The notes beneath the pieces were generated by a model. That model was not told the origin of the DNA, did no database searches, and worked only from the letters and a program-made list of their open reading frames with translations. The position numbers and the translations under genes were made by a program. From Nitrospira sp. (GTDB lineage: Bacteria; Nitrospirota; Thermodesulfovibrionia; Thermodesulfovibrionales; SM23-35), in NCBI GenBank assembly GCA_016873595.1, contig VGWZ01000006.1:1-24727 (forward strand): a stretch of 24,727 bases of DNA. Direction: 5' to 3'. The first letter of the stretch is position 1. Each line of letters starts with the position of its first letter. Below are positions 8,485-16,665 of this stretch, one piece after another.

Positions 8485-9246
8485 ATGAAATCAAATGTGA
8501 TCATTGTAATGCCTGCGTATAATGCTGAAAAAACATTAGAAAAAACCATTGAGGATATCCCTAAAGATTTTGCTAATGAAATAATTCTCGTTGATGATGC
8601 AAGCAAGGATAATACTGTTGAGATAGCGAGAAGGTTGGACTTAACAATAATTGTTCATAATAAAAATAAAGGATACGGTGCAAATCAGAAAACTTGTTAT
8701 GATGAGGCACTTAAACGTGATGCAGACATAGTTATTATGATTCACCCCGACTATCAATATGATGGTCGCCTATCCCCTCTTTTTGCAGAACTTATTGAAA
8801 AAGGCATTTGTGATGTTGTGTTAGGTTCACGGGTAAGAACGCGTAAAGAGTGTCTTGAATCAGGCATGCCCCTTTATAAATATCTATCAAACAGAATTCT
8901 TACTATCTTAGAAAATATAATAACAGGTCAAAACCTTTCAGAGTGGCATACAGGCTATAGGGCTTACTCGAGAAAAGTATTAGAAACTATCCCCTATCAT
9001 AGAAATTCAAATGATTTTGTTTTTGATTCGCAGTTCCTTTTTCAGGCGGTGTATTTTGGTTTCAAGATGGGGGATTTACCGGTACCATGTCGTTATATGC
9101 ATGAAGCATCGTCTGTTAATTTCAGACGGAGTATTATATATGGTGTTGGGACGGTTATAACGCTATTTCAATTTGTCTTGCAAAAGCTTGGATTAGTGAA
9201 AGTAGAGATCTTCGAATCCAGAAATGGGCAAAAAAAAGAACGATAA
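8485..9246 (+). CDS. Family 2 glycosyltransferase, DPM1-like
   Basis: A 253-aa GT-A-fold enzyme. It has MPAYNAEKTLEKTI at the N-terminus, ILVDDASKDNT (~35-45) for nucleotide binding, NKGYGANQKT (~62-71), and the metal-site region MIHPDYQYDGRL (~85-96), an HPDYQYD variant of the DxD motif. WHTGYRAYSR (~153-162) fits the acceptor-side loop. Length and motifs match soluble polyprenyl-phosphate sugar synthases and related GT2 proteins. It has no C-terminal GtrA-like membrane domain, only a possible amphipathic helix near 215-237. It overlaps the next gene by 23 bp, and that gene encodes a GT-C enzyme of the kind that uses polyprenyl-phosphate sugars. A donor-synthase role is therefore plausible but inferred. 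The SD is weak; translation may be coupled to the upstream lipoprotein gene. Confidence 0.87.
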   Translation: MKSNVIIVMPAYNAEKTLEKTIEDIPKDFANEIILVDDASKDNTVEIARRLDLTIIVHNKNKGYGANQKTCYDEALKRDADIVIMIHPDYQYDGRLSPLFAELIEKGICDVVLGSRVRTRKECLESGMPLYKYLSNRILTILENIITGQNLSEWHTGYRAYSRKVLETIPYHRNSNDFVFDSQFLFQAVYFGFKMGDLPVPCRYMHEASSVNFRRSIIYGVGTVITLFQFVLQKLGLVKVEIFESRNGQKKER

Positions 9247-10891
9247 AAAAATTAAAAAGGAAGCTCTCAAGTCCGATCTTACAACACCAACAAAGAAATT
9301 ATTGACAGTTCTTATTATGGGTTCTGCCATATTCTTTGTCTGCTTAATTCGTCTTCGATTTTTGGAAGTTCCTCTTGAGCGTGATGAAGGAGAGTACGCA
9401 TACATGGGGCAGTTATTACTTCAGGGTATCCTCCCCTATAGTGAAGCGTATAATATGAAGTTTCCAGGAATATATTTTATTTATGCCGTTATTTTGATAC
9501 TATTTGGGAAAACTCACACTGGTATTCACTTAGCATTACTCTTTGTAAATATCGCTACAGCAATAGTGCTTTTTTTACTCGGCAAACAGTTATTTAATAA
9601 TATTACGGGAATTATAACAGCAGTAAGTTTTTTAATAATGACCCTGAGCCCTTCAGTTCAAGGACTTTGGGCAAATTCGGAACACTTTGTCATGCTTCTC
9701 GCAATAGGTGGTATCCTATTGATGGTAATCGCAACAGAAAAAAATAACACAAAACAACTATTTTTAAGTGGGTTTCTTCTTGGAGCAGCATTTCTTGTCA
9801 AACAAAATGGTATCTTATTCCTATTGTTTGGAATTATATATGTTTGTTGGAATTATTTTAAAAAAGCGCCATTACGGTTGAGGGTTTTCTCCATAAAGGT
9901 TGGGTTATTTATTCTTGGCGTTGTGACATCCTTTTGTATATTGATCATACCATTTTTAGTAGCTGGCAACTTTGATAAATTTTGGTTCTGGACATTCAAA
10001 TATGCTTCCGAATATGTTTCTCTTATTCCAATTTCTTCAGGAATAGATAATTTTAAGCGTTCATTTATGGCAATCATAAAACCTAACCTCTCAATTGTTA
10101 TATTATCTCTGTTTGGTTTGATAGGAGTAATTTATAATAAGGCAATCAGGGCAAGGTGGATTTTTAGTTATGGATTATTAATTGCCTCGTTTCTTTCTCT
10201 CTGCACGGGATTCTACTTTAGACCTCACTATTATATTCTATTTCTCCCGGCTCTTTCATTACACGCTGGAATCGGCGCATATTTTATCGTAAAAAAGTTA
10301 TCATTCAATAAATTACAAACAGTAGTGGCTTTGTGCATAATCGTTCTCTCCCTCGTATATCCTATCCTTACTCAAAAGGAATTCCTCTTTGAACTGTCGC
10401 CAGTGGAAGCATGCCGTTTAACCTATGGACTAAACCCTTTCCCCGAATCTCTTGAGGTCGCAAAATACATTAATAAATATACAGAAAAAAACGATAGAGT
10501 GGCTGTGTTGGGATCAGAACCACAGATCTATTTTTACTCGCAAAGGAGGGCAGCTACAGGGTATCTCTATACCTATCCTTTAATGGAATCCCACAAGTTT
10601 GCATTACAGATGCAAAAAGAGATGATTAACGAGATTGAATCCAACAATCCAAAATATATAGTATTCGTAAATATACATTCATCATGGCACATAAGCTCTC
10701 ATTCGGTGGAGTTGCTCTTCATGAACTGGATACCGGGATTTTTAAGGCAAGGATATAGAATATGTGGTATCGTTGATATAATATCTCCTAATACAACAAT
10801 ATATAAATGGGGTAATGAAGCTATTTCTTACCATCCACGTTCCATGTACTTTCTTGTTATATACAGTAAAAAGAACAATTTGGAGAATTAA
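9224..10891 (+). CDS. PMT/ArnT-like (GT-C, PMT_2) membrane glycosyltransferase
   Basis: A 555-aa protein with a Lys-rich N-terminus (residues 2-17), then roughly eleven membrane segments to ~385 and a soluble C-terminal part. The first periplasmic loop carries ERDEGEYAYMGQLLLQG (~50-66) followed by NMKFPGIYFIY, the hallmark of bacterial GT39/PMT_2 proteins. The D-E pair there is the presumed catalytic site. Such enzymes transfer a sugar from polyprenyl phosphate onto protein or lipid on the outer face of the cytoplasmic membrane. The C-terminal region (YINKYTEKNDRVAVLGSEPQIYF) resembles the soluble tail common in this family. The ATG lies inside the GT2 gene and the stop overlaps the next ATG (TAATG), so the three genes are translationally coupled. 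The acceptor is unknown. Confidence 0.85.
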   Translation: MGKKKNDKKIKKEALKSDLTTPTKKLLTVLIMGSAIFFVCLIRLRFLEVPLERDEGEYAYMGQLLLQGILPYSEAYNMKFPGIYFIYAVILILFGKTHTGIHLALLFVNIATAIVLFLLGKQLFNNITGIITAVSFLIMTLSPSVQGLWANSEHFVMLLAIGGILLMVIATEKNNTKQLFLSGFLLGAAFLVKQNGILFLLFGIIYVCWNYFKKAPLRLRVFSIKVGLFILGVVTSFCILIIPFLVAGNFDKFWFWTFKYASEYVSLIPISSGIDNFKRSFMAIIKPNLSIVILSLFGLIGVIYNKAIRARWIFSYGLLIASFLSLCTGFYFRPHYYILFLPALSLHAGIGAYFIVKKLSFNKLQTVVALCIIVLSLVYPILTQKEFLFELSPVEACRLTYGLNPFPESLEVAKYINKYTEKNDRVAVLGSEPQIYFYSQRRAATGYLYTYPLMESHKFALQMQKEMINEIESNNPKYIVFVNIHSSWHISSHSVELLFMNWIPGFLRQGYRICGIVDIISPNTTIYKWGNEAISYHPRSMYFLVIYSKKNNLEN

Positions 10892-13245
10892 TGGGAAGGA
10901 AAAAGAGAAAGTCCCAGATAAAGCCCCAAGAGATCTTAAAAGATCAAAAAATAAATGAAGGTTCATTCAAAAATGGAAAGATTTGGTCATTAGCCCTTTT
11001 GGTTGCTGCAGTGACCTTGATTGTCTATCTGCCAGCTCTCAACAACGGATTTGTTAACTGGGATGATGAAGACTATGTGTATAAAAACATCTCTATACGT
11101 TTCCTTGACACTCATTTTTTCGGGTGGATATTCGGATTTCATGCATCAAACTGGCATCCTTTAACTTGGCTATCACATGCGATTGACTACTCGTTATGGA
11201 AATTAAATCCAATGGGACATCACCTAAGCAACATAATTTTCCACAGCCTTAATACTTTTCTTTTGAGTATACTGATAGTGGACTTAATTCTCAATTTTAA
11301 GTCAGATGGATCATCACCTTATAAAACCACTACGGGTTTTTCTACAAGGGCTATTATAGCTGGTGGAGTCACTGCCCTTTTATTTGGGATACATCCAGTA
11401 CATGTTGAGTCAGTGGCATGGGTGGCAGAGAGAAAGGATGTTTTGTCCACCTTTTTTTTCCTGCTGACATTTTATTTTTACGTTAAATATGTGCAAAAAG
11501 AAACTAACAGGAAAATCTTTTACTACATTTCAAGCCTTTTCTTTTTTATCCTTGCATTAATGAGTAAACCCATGGCAGTGACTCTTCCTGTTATTCTTGT
11601 TATTACAGATATTTACCCCTTTCAACGGTTTAATTTAAGCGAAGGCATTACATTACAGAAGAAGGTACTCATCGAAAAGATTCCATTTTTCATTTTTAGT
11701 TTGCTCTCAGTCGTTCTGACGATTATAGCTCAGCACTCTGGAGGAGCAATTAAATCACTCGAAATGTATCCCCTATATAATCGTATTGTAGTGGCTATAA
11801 AAGGATTATCCTTTTATCTCGGAAAAATGATTTTGCCGATTAATCTTTCACCGTACTATCCTTATCCAAAGGAAATCTCATTCTTGTCCCTCGAATATTT
11901 AATCCCGATAATTTTATTGGTGATGATTAGCATTTTTTGTATCTGGGCGTGGAAGAGAGGATGGAAATTATTTTTGACTTTATGGGTATATTATGTGGTG
12001 ACATTACTTCCTGTGCTTGGAATCATTCAGATAGGGAGACAGGCAGCAGCAGACAGATATACATATATCCCGAGCATAGGGTTTTTTCTATTAATAGGAA
12101 TCGGGGTAGCAATTCTAATAGAAAAAACTAAAAATAACGGGTATGCAATTATAAGAAATAGAGCAATTATGTTTCTGCTTTTGATCGGACTCTTTTGCGT
12201 AATGGGAGCGATGACAATAAAGCAGATATCGATCTGGAAGGATTCTGTAACATTATGGAATTCAGTAATTGAGAGATTCCCTGATGACGCTGATGCCTAT
12301 TTCAGTCGAGCCAATGCCTATGCAATTCTTGGTAAGTATAGTGAATCATTGAGAGATTTAGACAAAGCGCTCGATTTAAACCCTGGTTACCTGCAAGCAT
12401 ATCTCAATCGAGCGAATGTTTATGATCTTCTGGGCAAATACAAGGAAGCATTAAAGGATTTAGAGAAGGCGATAAAATTAAATCCTAATTATCCCGAAGC
12501 ATATAATAATAGGGGTTTGGTATACAAAGCGCTTGGTGATTATCAAACAGCAATGAAAGATTTTTCGCGAGCAATTGATCTGCGTCCCGACTATACAGCG
12601 GTTTATAACAACCGTGCTGGTATTTATTTGGGTCGTGGCGATTATCAAAGTGCTCTCAGAGATTTAGATAAGGCTATTGTATTAAACCCTAAGGATATCG
12701 AATCGCTTGTGAATAGATGCAGAGTACACAACTTTCTGTCATATTATCAGCAAGCGATTCAAGACTGCTCCAGAGCTATAGATATTGAGTCTCAAAATAG
12801 TACAGCATATAAAAATCGAGGAGCATCATATGATGCCTTGGGCAGGTACGGAGAAGCGGTCAGAGACTATACCATAGCTATTTCCCTTGAACCTAAAAAT
12901 TATGAGCATTATTTTAACCGTGGAGTTTCTTACAGAAATATAGGTGAAAATGTAAAGGCCCTTGAGGATTTCAGCAGGTCAATTGAGATGAATCCTCAAT
13001 ATATAGATGCATACAATAATCGTGGTGTAACATATGGGGCATCAGGTGAACTTAAAAGCGCAATTAAGGATTTTAATAAAGCTATCGAATTGAACCCTAA
13101 AGACGCACCTGCTTATTACAACCGTGGGGCTGCCTATTATAGAATGGGTAGAGAAGAAGAAGCAATGAGAGATTTTCGAAAAGCTGCCAGATTGGGCGAT
13201 AAAGAGGTACAAAAAATTCTGAAAAAGCAAGGTATTAATTGGTAG
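10891..13245 (+). CDS. GT-C membrane protein with nine TPRs (TMTC-like)
   Basis: A 784-aa protein. Residues 1-~460 are polytopic: a cytoplasmic Lys-rich start, a first loop with FVNWDDEDYVYKN (DD pair in the GT-C catalytic position), HASNWHPLTWLSH, GIHPVHVESVAWVAERKDV and QAAADRYTYIPSIG. Residues ~465-770 are nine consecutive 34-residue TPRs with a Y-x-NRG core (for example EAYNNRGLVYKALGDYQTA). This matches bacterial homologues of eukaryotic TMTC O-mannosyltransferases. It is related to the 3513 protein, but its TPRs are far more regular. In this topology the TPRs would face the same side as the catalytic loop and could bind the protein acceptor; that is inference. It overlaps the previous gene by 1 bp, and wzt starts 3 bp after its stop. 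Confidence 0.86.
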   Translation: MGRKKRKSQIKPQEILKDQKINEGSFKNGKIWSLALLVAAVTLIVYLPALNNGFVNWDDEDYVYKNISIRFLDTHFFGWIFGFHASNWHPLTWLSHAIDYSLWKLNPMGHHLSNIIFHSLNTFLLSILIVDLILNFKSDGSSPYKTTTGFSTRAIIAGGVTALLFGIHPVHVESVAWVAERKDVLSTFFFLLTFYFYVKYVQKETNRKIFYYISSLFFFILALMSKPMAVTLPVILVITDIYPFQRFNLSEGITLQKKVLIEKIPFFIFSLLSVVLTIIAQHSGGAIKSLEMYPLYNRIVVAIKGLSFYLGKMILPINLSPYYPYPKEISFLSLEYLIPIILLVMISIFCIWAWKRGWKLFLTLWVYYVVTLLPVLGIIQIGRQAAADRYTYIPSIGFFLLIGIGVAILIEKTKNNGYAIIRNRAIMFLLLIGLFCVMGAMTIKQISIWKDSVTLWNSVIERFPDDADAYFSRANAYAILGKYSESLRDLDKALDLNPGYLQAYLNRANVYDLLGKYKEALKDLEKAIKLNPNYPEAYNNRGLVYKALGDYQTAMKDFSRAIDLRPDYTAVYNNRAGIYLGRGDYQSALRDLDKAIVLNPKDIESLVNRCRVHNFLSYYQQAIQDCSRAIDIESQNSTAYKNRGASYDALGRYGEAVRDYTIAISLEPKNYEHYFNRGVSYRNIGENVKALEDFSRSIEMNPQYIDAYNNRGVTYGASGELKSAIKDFNKAIELNPKDAPAYYNRGAAYYRMGREEEAMRDFRKAARLGDKEVQKILKKQGINW

Positions 13246-13248
13246 AAA

Positions 13249-14415
13249 ATGGAAGTCTCAATAAGCGTCAATAATCTCACAAAGGCTTATCGGGTTTATA
13301 ATAAACCTTCAGATAGATTGAAATGCTTTTTTTTTAGGAATATCCCTTTTGACGTCATCAATGCAATAGATGACGTTAGCTTTTTTGTAAACAGAGGGGA
13401 GACCTTCGGTATAATAGGGGAAAATGGTGCAGGGAAGAGCACGCTCCTTAAAGTGTTGTCAGGGGTTCTGACACCTACATCCGGACAGGTGGAGGTCAAC
13501 GGAAATGTCCTCTCCATTCTCGAGCTCGGTGTAGGGTTTCATCCTGAGTTCACAGGCAGAGAGAACATATTTTTCTATGGTGATGTCCTCGGCTTTGGCA
13601 GAAGTTTCATTAAGAGTAAGATAGATGAGATAATAAATTTTTCTGAGCTTGGCTTATTTATTGATAAGCCAATAAAAACATATTCTTCAGGCATGCTTAT
13701 GAGACTTGCCTTTTCCATTGTATCATCCTTTGAGCCTGATATTCTCATACTTGATGAGGTTCTCGCTGTCGGGGATATACATTTCCAGAGGAAGAGTCTG
13801 AACAAAGTGTTAGGGATTAAAAAAAGGGGGAAGACTATTCTCTTTTGTTCGCATGATACCTATCATATCAGGATGATATGTGACAGGGTAATATGGTTAA
13901 AGGACGGTAAGATCGAGATGTTTGAGGAGGCTGAACGAGTCGTTTCAGCATATGAAAGCTACCAATTCAAGAAAGATGAAAAACAGGAGACATTACAAAC
14001 TCCCTCGACACTGCCTGTTATTATAGAAGATATTCAACTTCTTAATGGTGACAACTTGATGACAGGTGACACTCTATGCCTATTGATAAAGATAAATACG
14101 ATAAAAGAAGCCATGCCGTATAATCTTACTGTTTCGATCAAATTGGCAGACGGTAGAGGAGTTTATGTTACAGGCACGCACCTCAATAATGTTGGTGTAT
14201 TAAGGGGGCAGAAAATAATAACCATAAAGTTTCCAGCTATCAGACTCCTCTCTGGTAATTACTACGCACATGTGAGGGTTTTTGATGAAACCGGACTTAT
14301 ACTCTACCATGAACGCTCAACGCCGTATTTTAATGTCCAGAAACAAGGGGCTGATATGGGCATTTGCTACCTGGAGAATGAGTGGCGGATTGGGGATAAG
14401 GAAAGGGAGACATAG
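13249..14415 (+). CDS. wzt: Wzt-type ABC transporter ATPase with C-terminal glycan-recognition domain
   Basis: A 388-aa protein. The nucleotide-binding domain (1-~235) has Walker A GENGAGKS (57-64), ELGVGFHPEFTGREN in the Q-loop region (the TagH/Wzt pattern), signature YSSGM (145-149), Walker B ILILDE (165-170) and H-loop His202. Residues ~250-380 form a separate beta-rich domain (KINTIKEAMPYNLTVSIKL, LRGQKIITIKFPAIRLLSGN, YYAHVRVFDE) as in Wzt proteins that bind the non-reducing end of their polysaccharide. It would energise export of a lipid-linked glycan with the permease at 15681. Usually wzm sits next to wzt; here a GNAT gene and repeats separate them. It starts 3 bp after the TPR gene. 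Confidence 0.92.
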   Translation: MEVSISVNNLTKAYRVYNKPSDRLKCFFFRNIPFDVINAIDDVSFFVNRGETFGIIGENGAGKSTLLKVLSGVLTPTSGQVEVNGNVLSILELGVGFHPEFTGRENIFFYGDVLGFGRSFIKSKIDEIINFSELGLFIDKPIKTYSSGMLMRLAFSIVSSFEPDILILDEVLAVGDIHFQRKSLNKVLGIKKRGKTILFCSHDTYHIRMICDRVIWLKDGKIEMFEEAERVVSAYESYQFKKDEKQETLQTPSTLPVIIEDIQLLNGDNLMTGDTLCLLIKINTIKEAMPYNLTVSIKLADGRGVYVTGTHLNNVGVLRGQKIITIKFPAIRLLSGNYYAHVRVFDETGLILYHERSTPYFNVQKQGADMGICYLENEWRIGDKERET

Positions 14416-14437
14416 AACAGGTATTTTCCATAGTATT

Positions 14438-14476
14438 CCTCCCCCTTGACGGGGGAGGGTGAAGGTGGGGGTGATA
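14438..14476. repeat. C-run/G-run palindromic repeat
   Basis: CCTCCCCC / TTGAC / GGGGGAGG (14438-14458), then a G-rich tail (GGTGGGGGTGA). It is the same family as the repeats at 14531, 16621 and 16999. Confidence 0.85.
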
Positions 14477-14530
14477 AATTTGCACAAAATGAATAAGTTA
14501 GGGAAAGCCCTCAGAAAAAGACCAATTAAT

Positions 14531-14566
14531 CCCCTCCCGTCAAGGGAGGGGAGATAGAGGGTGGAT
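14531..14566. repeat. C-run/G-run palindromic repeat, loop inverted
   Basis: CCCCTCCC / GTCAA / GGGAGGGG (14531-14551) plus the tail AGATAGAGGGTGGATG. The loop is the reverse complement of the one at 14438. About 54 bp of unrelated sequence lies between the two copies, with no coding content seen. Confidence 0.8.
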
Positions 14567-14617
14567 GTCGCCCATCGAGGGAGAGAAGTTACCCCCTTGC
14601 GATGAGGAAGCACATTT

Positions 14618-15619
14618 ATGAATTACAACATCAGGCTTTACGAAAAGGGCGATGAGCATCAGATTGTTAAACTCTTTAAAGAGGTATATGGTAAAGACTT
14701 GACCGTAGAACAATGGAAGTGGAAATATCTCGGACAGGGAAATCTGAGGGTATGGTCTGTCGTTGCATTCAATGAAAATGATGAACTCATTGCCCATTAT
14801 GGAGGTATACCTGTGAGGATGATCTTCAAGGGAAGGCATATCATTGGATGCCAGTGTGTTGATGCGATGGTGAAAGAAGGGTACAGGGCAAAAGAACTGG
14901 GGATTACTCAGAAAGAAGGCGTCTTCTACAAAATTTCCAACCTGCTTTATGACACATTCGGGACTTTTTTTTATGCGTTCCCTGGAGATGTATATTATAA
15001 CTGGGGCAGGAAGGTTGGACATATAGAGGAGTGCTTGGATGTCCCTGAGTACCGTTATCATAATCCCCCCTCACCCCCCTTTAGCAAAGGGGGGATGGGG
15101 GGATTTGAAAGAGGGGGACGAAGAAGTATTGTTGAACGGTTCTATTCCCTCAAACCGCTTCAATGGGATGATAAAAGGATTGACGATCTCTGGTACAGAG
15201 TGAAGACGAAGCTCGGCTGGACAATGGTCAGGGATAGTGAATTTATTGAGTGGAGATATAGTACGAATCCTTTCTATAGACACATGATTTATGGACTCAA
15301 GGGTCTATTTTCTAAACGACTTTTGGCATGGGTAGTTTTGAGAGAAGAGGGAGAAGATCTTCTTATATTGGATTTGGTCTTTGAGGATAGTTTTTTGGAA
15401 ATCTTACTTAGAAAGCTGATAAATCTTGGATGTGCCATGGGTAAAAAACAGTTGAAAATATGGCTTCCGGATAGATACAAAGTAAGGTTGTTGTCAACAG
15501 GGTTTGAACCATTTGATATAAGGACATGGATGCCAAATTTTATCAGGTTCAAGGTCGCTGAGCCAGAGGAGATCAGGCAGAATTTATACTACACCATGGG
15601 AGACACGGATTTTCTGTAA
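14618..15619 (+). CDS. GNAT-type acyltransferase-like protein in the export operon
   Basis: A 333-aa protein whose N-terminal part reads as a GNAT acetyltransferase: NYNIRLYEKGDEHQIVKLF (strand 1 and helix 1), VEQWKWKYLG, VVAFNENDELIAHYGGIPV (strands 2-4) and CVDAMVKEGYRAKELG (~88-103, the pyrophosphate-binding turn region, though without a classic Q/R-x-x-G-x-G/A). The second half (from ~170) may be a further GNAT-like domain (DSEFIEWRYSTNP, KKQLKIWLPDRYK). Proteins of this build often sit in polysaccharide clusters; acylation of a sugar is possible but unproven. Residues ~149-163 (NPPSPPFSKGGMGGF) come from an inserted palindromic repeat, so the native protein was probably about 15-25 residues shorter. 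It may be impaired. GATGAGGAAG upstream is a weak SD. Confidence 0.72.
   Translation: MNYNIRLYEKGDEHQIVKLFKEVYGKDLTVEQWKWKYLGQGNLRVWSVVAFNENDELIAHYGGIPVRMIFKGRHIIGCQCVDAMVKEGYRAKELGITQKEGVFYKISNLLYDTFGTFFYAFPGDVYYNWGRKVGHIEECLDVPEYRYHNPPSPPFSKGGMGGFERGGRRSIVERFYSLKPLQWDDKRIDDLWYRVKTKLGWTMVRDSEFIEWRYSTNPFYRHMIYGLKGLFSKRLLAWVVLREEGEDLLILDLVFEDSFLEILLRKLINLGCAMGKKQLKIWLPDRYKVRLLSTGFEPFDIRTWMPNFIRFKVAEPEEIRQNLYYTMGDTDFL
15062..15105. repeat. Nested palindromic repeat inserted in the GNAT gene
   Basis: Outer arms AATCCCCCC (15062-15070) and GGGGGGATT (15097-15105) enclose inner arms CCCCCCTTT and AAAGGGGGG around the loop AGC (15074-15094). It is read through in frame as a Pro/Gly/Ser-rich stretch. 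Confidence 0.88.
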
Positions 15620-15632
15620 AAGCGTGAATCGC

Positions 15633-15664
15633 TATGCGTGATGAGTGATGAACTCATACGCATA
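15633..15664. repeat. TATGCGT/ACGCATA hairpin upstream of wzm
   Basis: TATGCGT pairs with ACGCATA, then after a bulged G (15640) ATGAGT pairs with ACTCAT around the loop GATGA. That is a 13-bp stem lying 16 bp before the wzm ATG. The same arms recur just after wzm at 16482-16508. Confidence 0.75.
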
Positions 15665-15680
15665 ACCGGTAACAAATAAA

Positions 15681-16478
15681 ATGAATGCGTGGATTGCAAG
15701 AATAAAAAAAACATACAGGTTGTTGCCCCCGCTGTTGGCACGGGATATTAAGGAGCGTTATGCTGGCTCCACCATCGGGGTATTCTGGACATTCATACAA
15801 CCCTTGCTCTTTATGCTTGTATTCTGGCTGGTGTTTTCTCAAATCATTAAAGTCAGGATATCAGTCGGAACAGGTGAGATACCATATCTGCCATTCCTTC
15901 TTTCAGGACTTCTGCCGTGGCTTGCTCTTCAGGAGGGAGTGGTAAGGGGTGCCTCCTCAATAGTTGATAAGGGGTTTATCATAAAAAAGGTGTTCTATCC
16001 TCTTGAACTCTTCCCCGTTTCTGCGGTTCTCAGCTCTTTTATCCATCATGGAACAGGATTCCTTATATTTCTGATAGTTTTTTTCGTTTACAAAGGTGGG
16101 ATAGCTCCCTTCCAGATACCTATTCTTGGGGTACTGATTTTTTTCCAGATAATGTTAACCGTAGGACTTTCATTCCTCCTGTCTGCCCTATCTGTCTATA
16201 TAAGGGATATTCTACAGGTGTTAGGAGTAGTCTTTCAGGTGCTTTTTTATCTGACCACTATCATATATCCCATGGCATCGGTCCCGGATGGTTTAAAGAC
16301 TGTGGTCGGGCTAAACCCTTTTACCCCGCTTGTAGAGGGATACCATGATGTAATTCTCTACGGAAGGTACCCAGAAATAAAAGGTATGTTTTTCCTTTTT
16401 GTTATTTCTGCAGTAGTATTACTTTCTGGAACCCTTCTCTTCAGAAAGTTAAAAAAAGGGTTTGCGGACGTGCTTTAA
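15681..16478 (+). CDS. wzm: Wzm-type ABC-2 permease for glycan export
   Basis: A 265-aa protein with six predicted membrane segments. The N-terminus (YRLLPPLLARDIKERYAGS) is the amphipathic helix typical of ABC-2 O-antigen exporters. TIGVFWTFIQPLLFMLVFW is the first helix, and GEIPYLPFLLSGLLPWLALQ and the ISVYIRDILQVLGVVFQVLF region match Wzm/TagG permeases. LNPFTPLVEGYHDVILYG (~212-229) is the conserved periplasmic stretch before the last helix. Length is normal for the family. It forms the pore that moves a lipid-linked polysaccharide across the inner membrane with the ATPase at 13249. It is bracketed by two copies of a TATGCGT hairpin. No strong SD precedes the ATG. Confidence 0.92.
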   Translation: MNAWIARIKKTYRLLPPLLARDIKERYAGSTIGVFWTFIQPLLFMLVFWLVFSQIIKVRISVGTGEIPYLPFLLSGLLPWLALQEGVVRGASSIVDKGFIIKKVFYPLELFPVSAVLSSFIHHGTGFLIFLIVFFVYKGGIAPFQIPILGVLIFFQIMLTVGLSFLLSALSVYIRDILQVLGVVFQVLFYLTTIIYPMASVPDGLKTVVGLNPFTPLVEGYHDVILYGRYPEIKGMFFLFVISAVVLLSGTLLFRKLKKGFADVL

Positions 16479-16481
16479 GCG

Positions 16482-16508
16482 TTATGCGTTTCATGCTATC
16501 ACGCATAA
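16482..16508. repeat. TTATGCGT/ACGCATAA hairpin downstream of wzm
   Basis: An 8-bp stem (16482-16489, 16501-16508) with an 11-nt loop, starting 4 bp after the wzm stop. There is no T run, so it is more likely a repeat copy than a terminator. Confidence 0.7.
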
Positions 16509-16620
16509 TACATAACAGATACCATATAATGAACCTGCACTGAAATTAAAAGGTTCTTCAGGGAATTGAGTGGAATGATAAACAATTCAGATTGGCATTA
16601 ACTCAGAGTCAATAAACTTC

Positions 16621-16659
16621 CTCTCCCCCTTGATGGGGGAGGGTTAGGGTGGGGGTGAA
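16621..16659. repeat. Left terminal repeat of the DUF559 unit
   Basis: Palindrome CTCCCCC (16623-16629) / TTGAT / GGGGGAG (16635-16641) plus a G-rich tail reaching GGGGGTGAAT. An in-frame TAA (16660-16662) directly follows and ends the DUF559 frame upstream. Confidence 0.85.
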
Positions 16660-16665
16660 TAAGGA

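Noticed and set aside
14540..15061. A 173-aa minus-strand reading frame opposite the GNAT gene
   Set aside because: It lacks an SD and any recognisable motif, and runs through repeat sequence; the plus-strand GNAT frame has clear family features.
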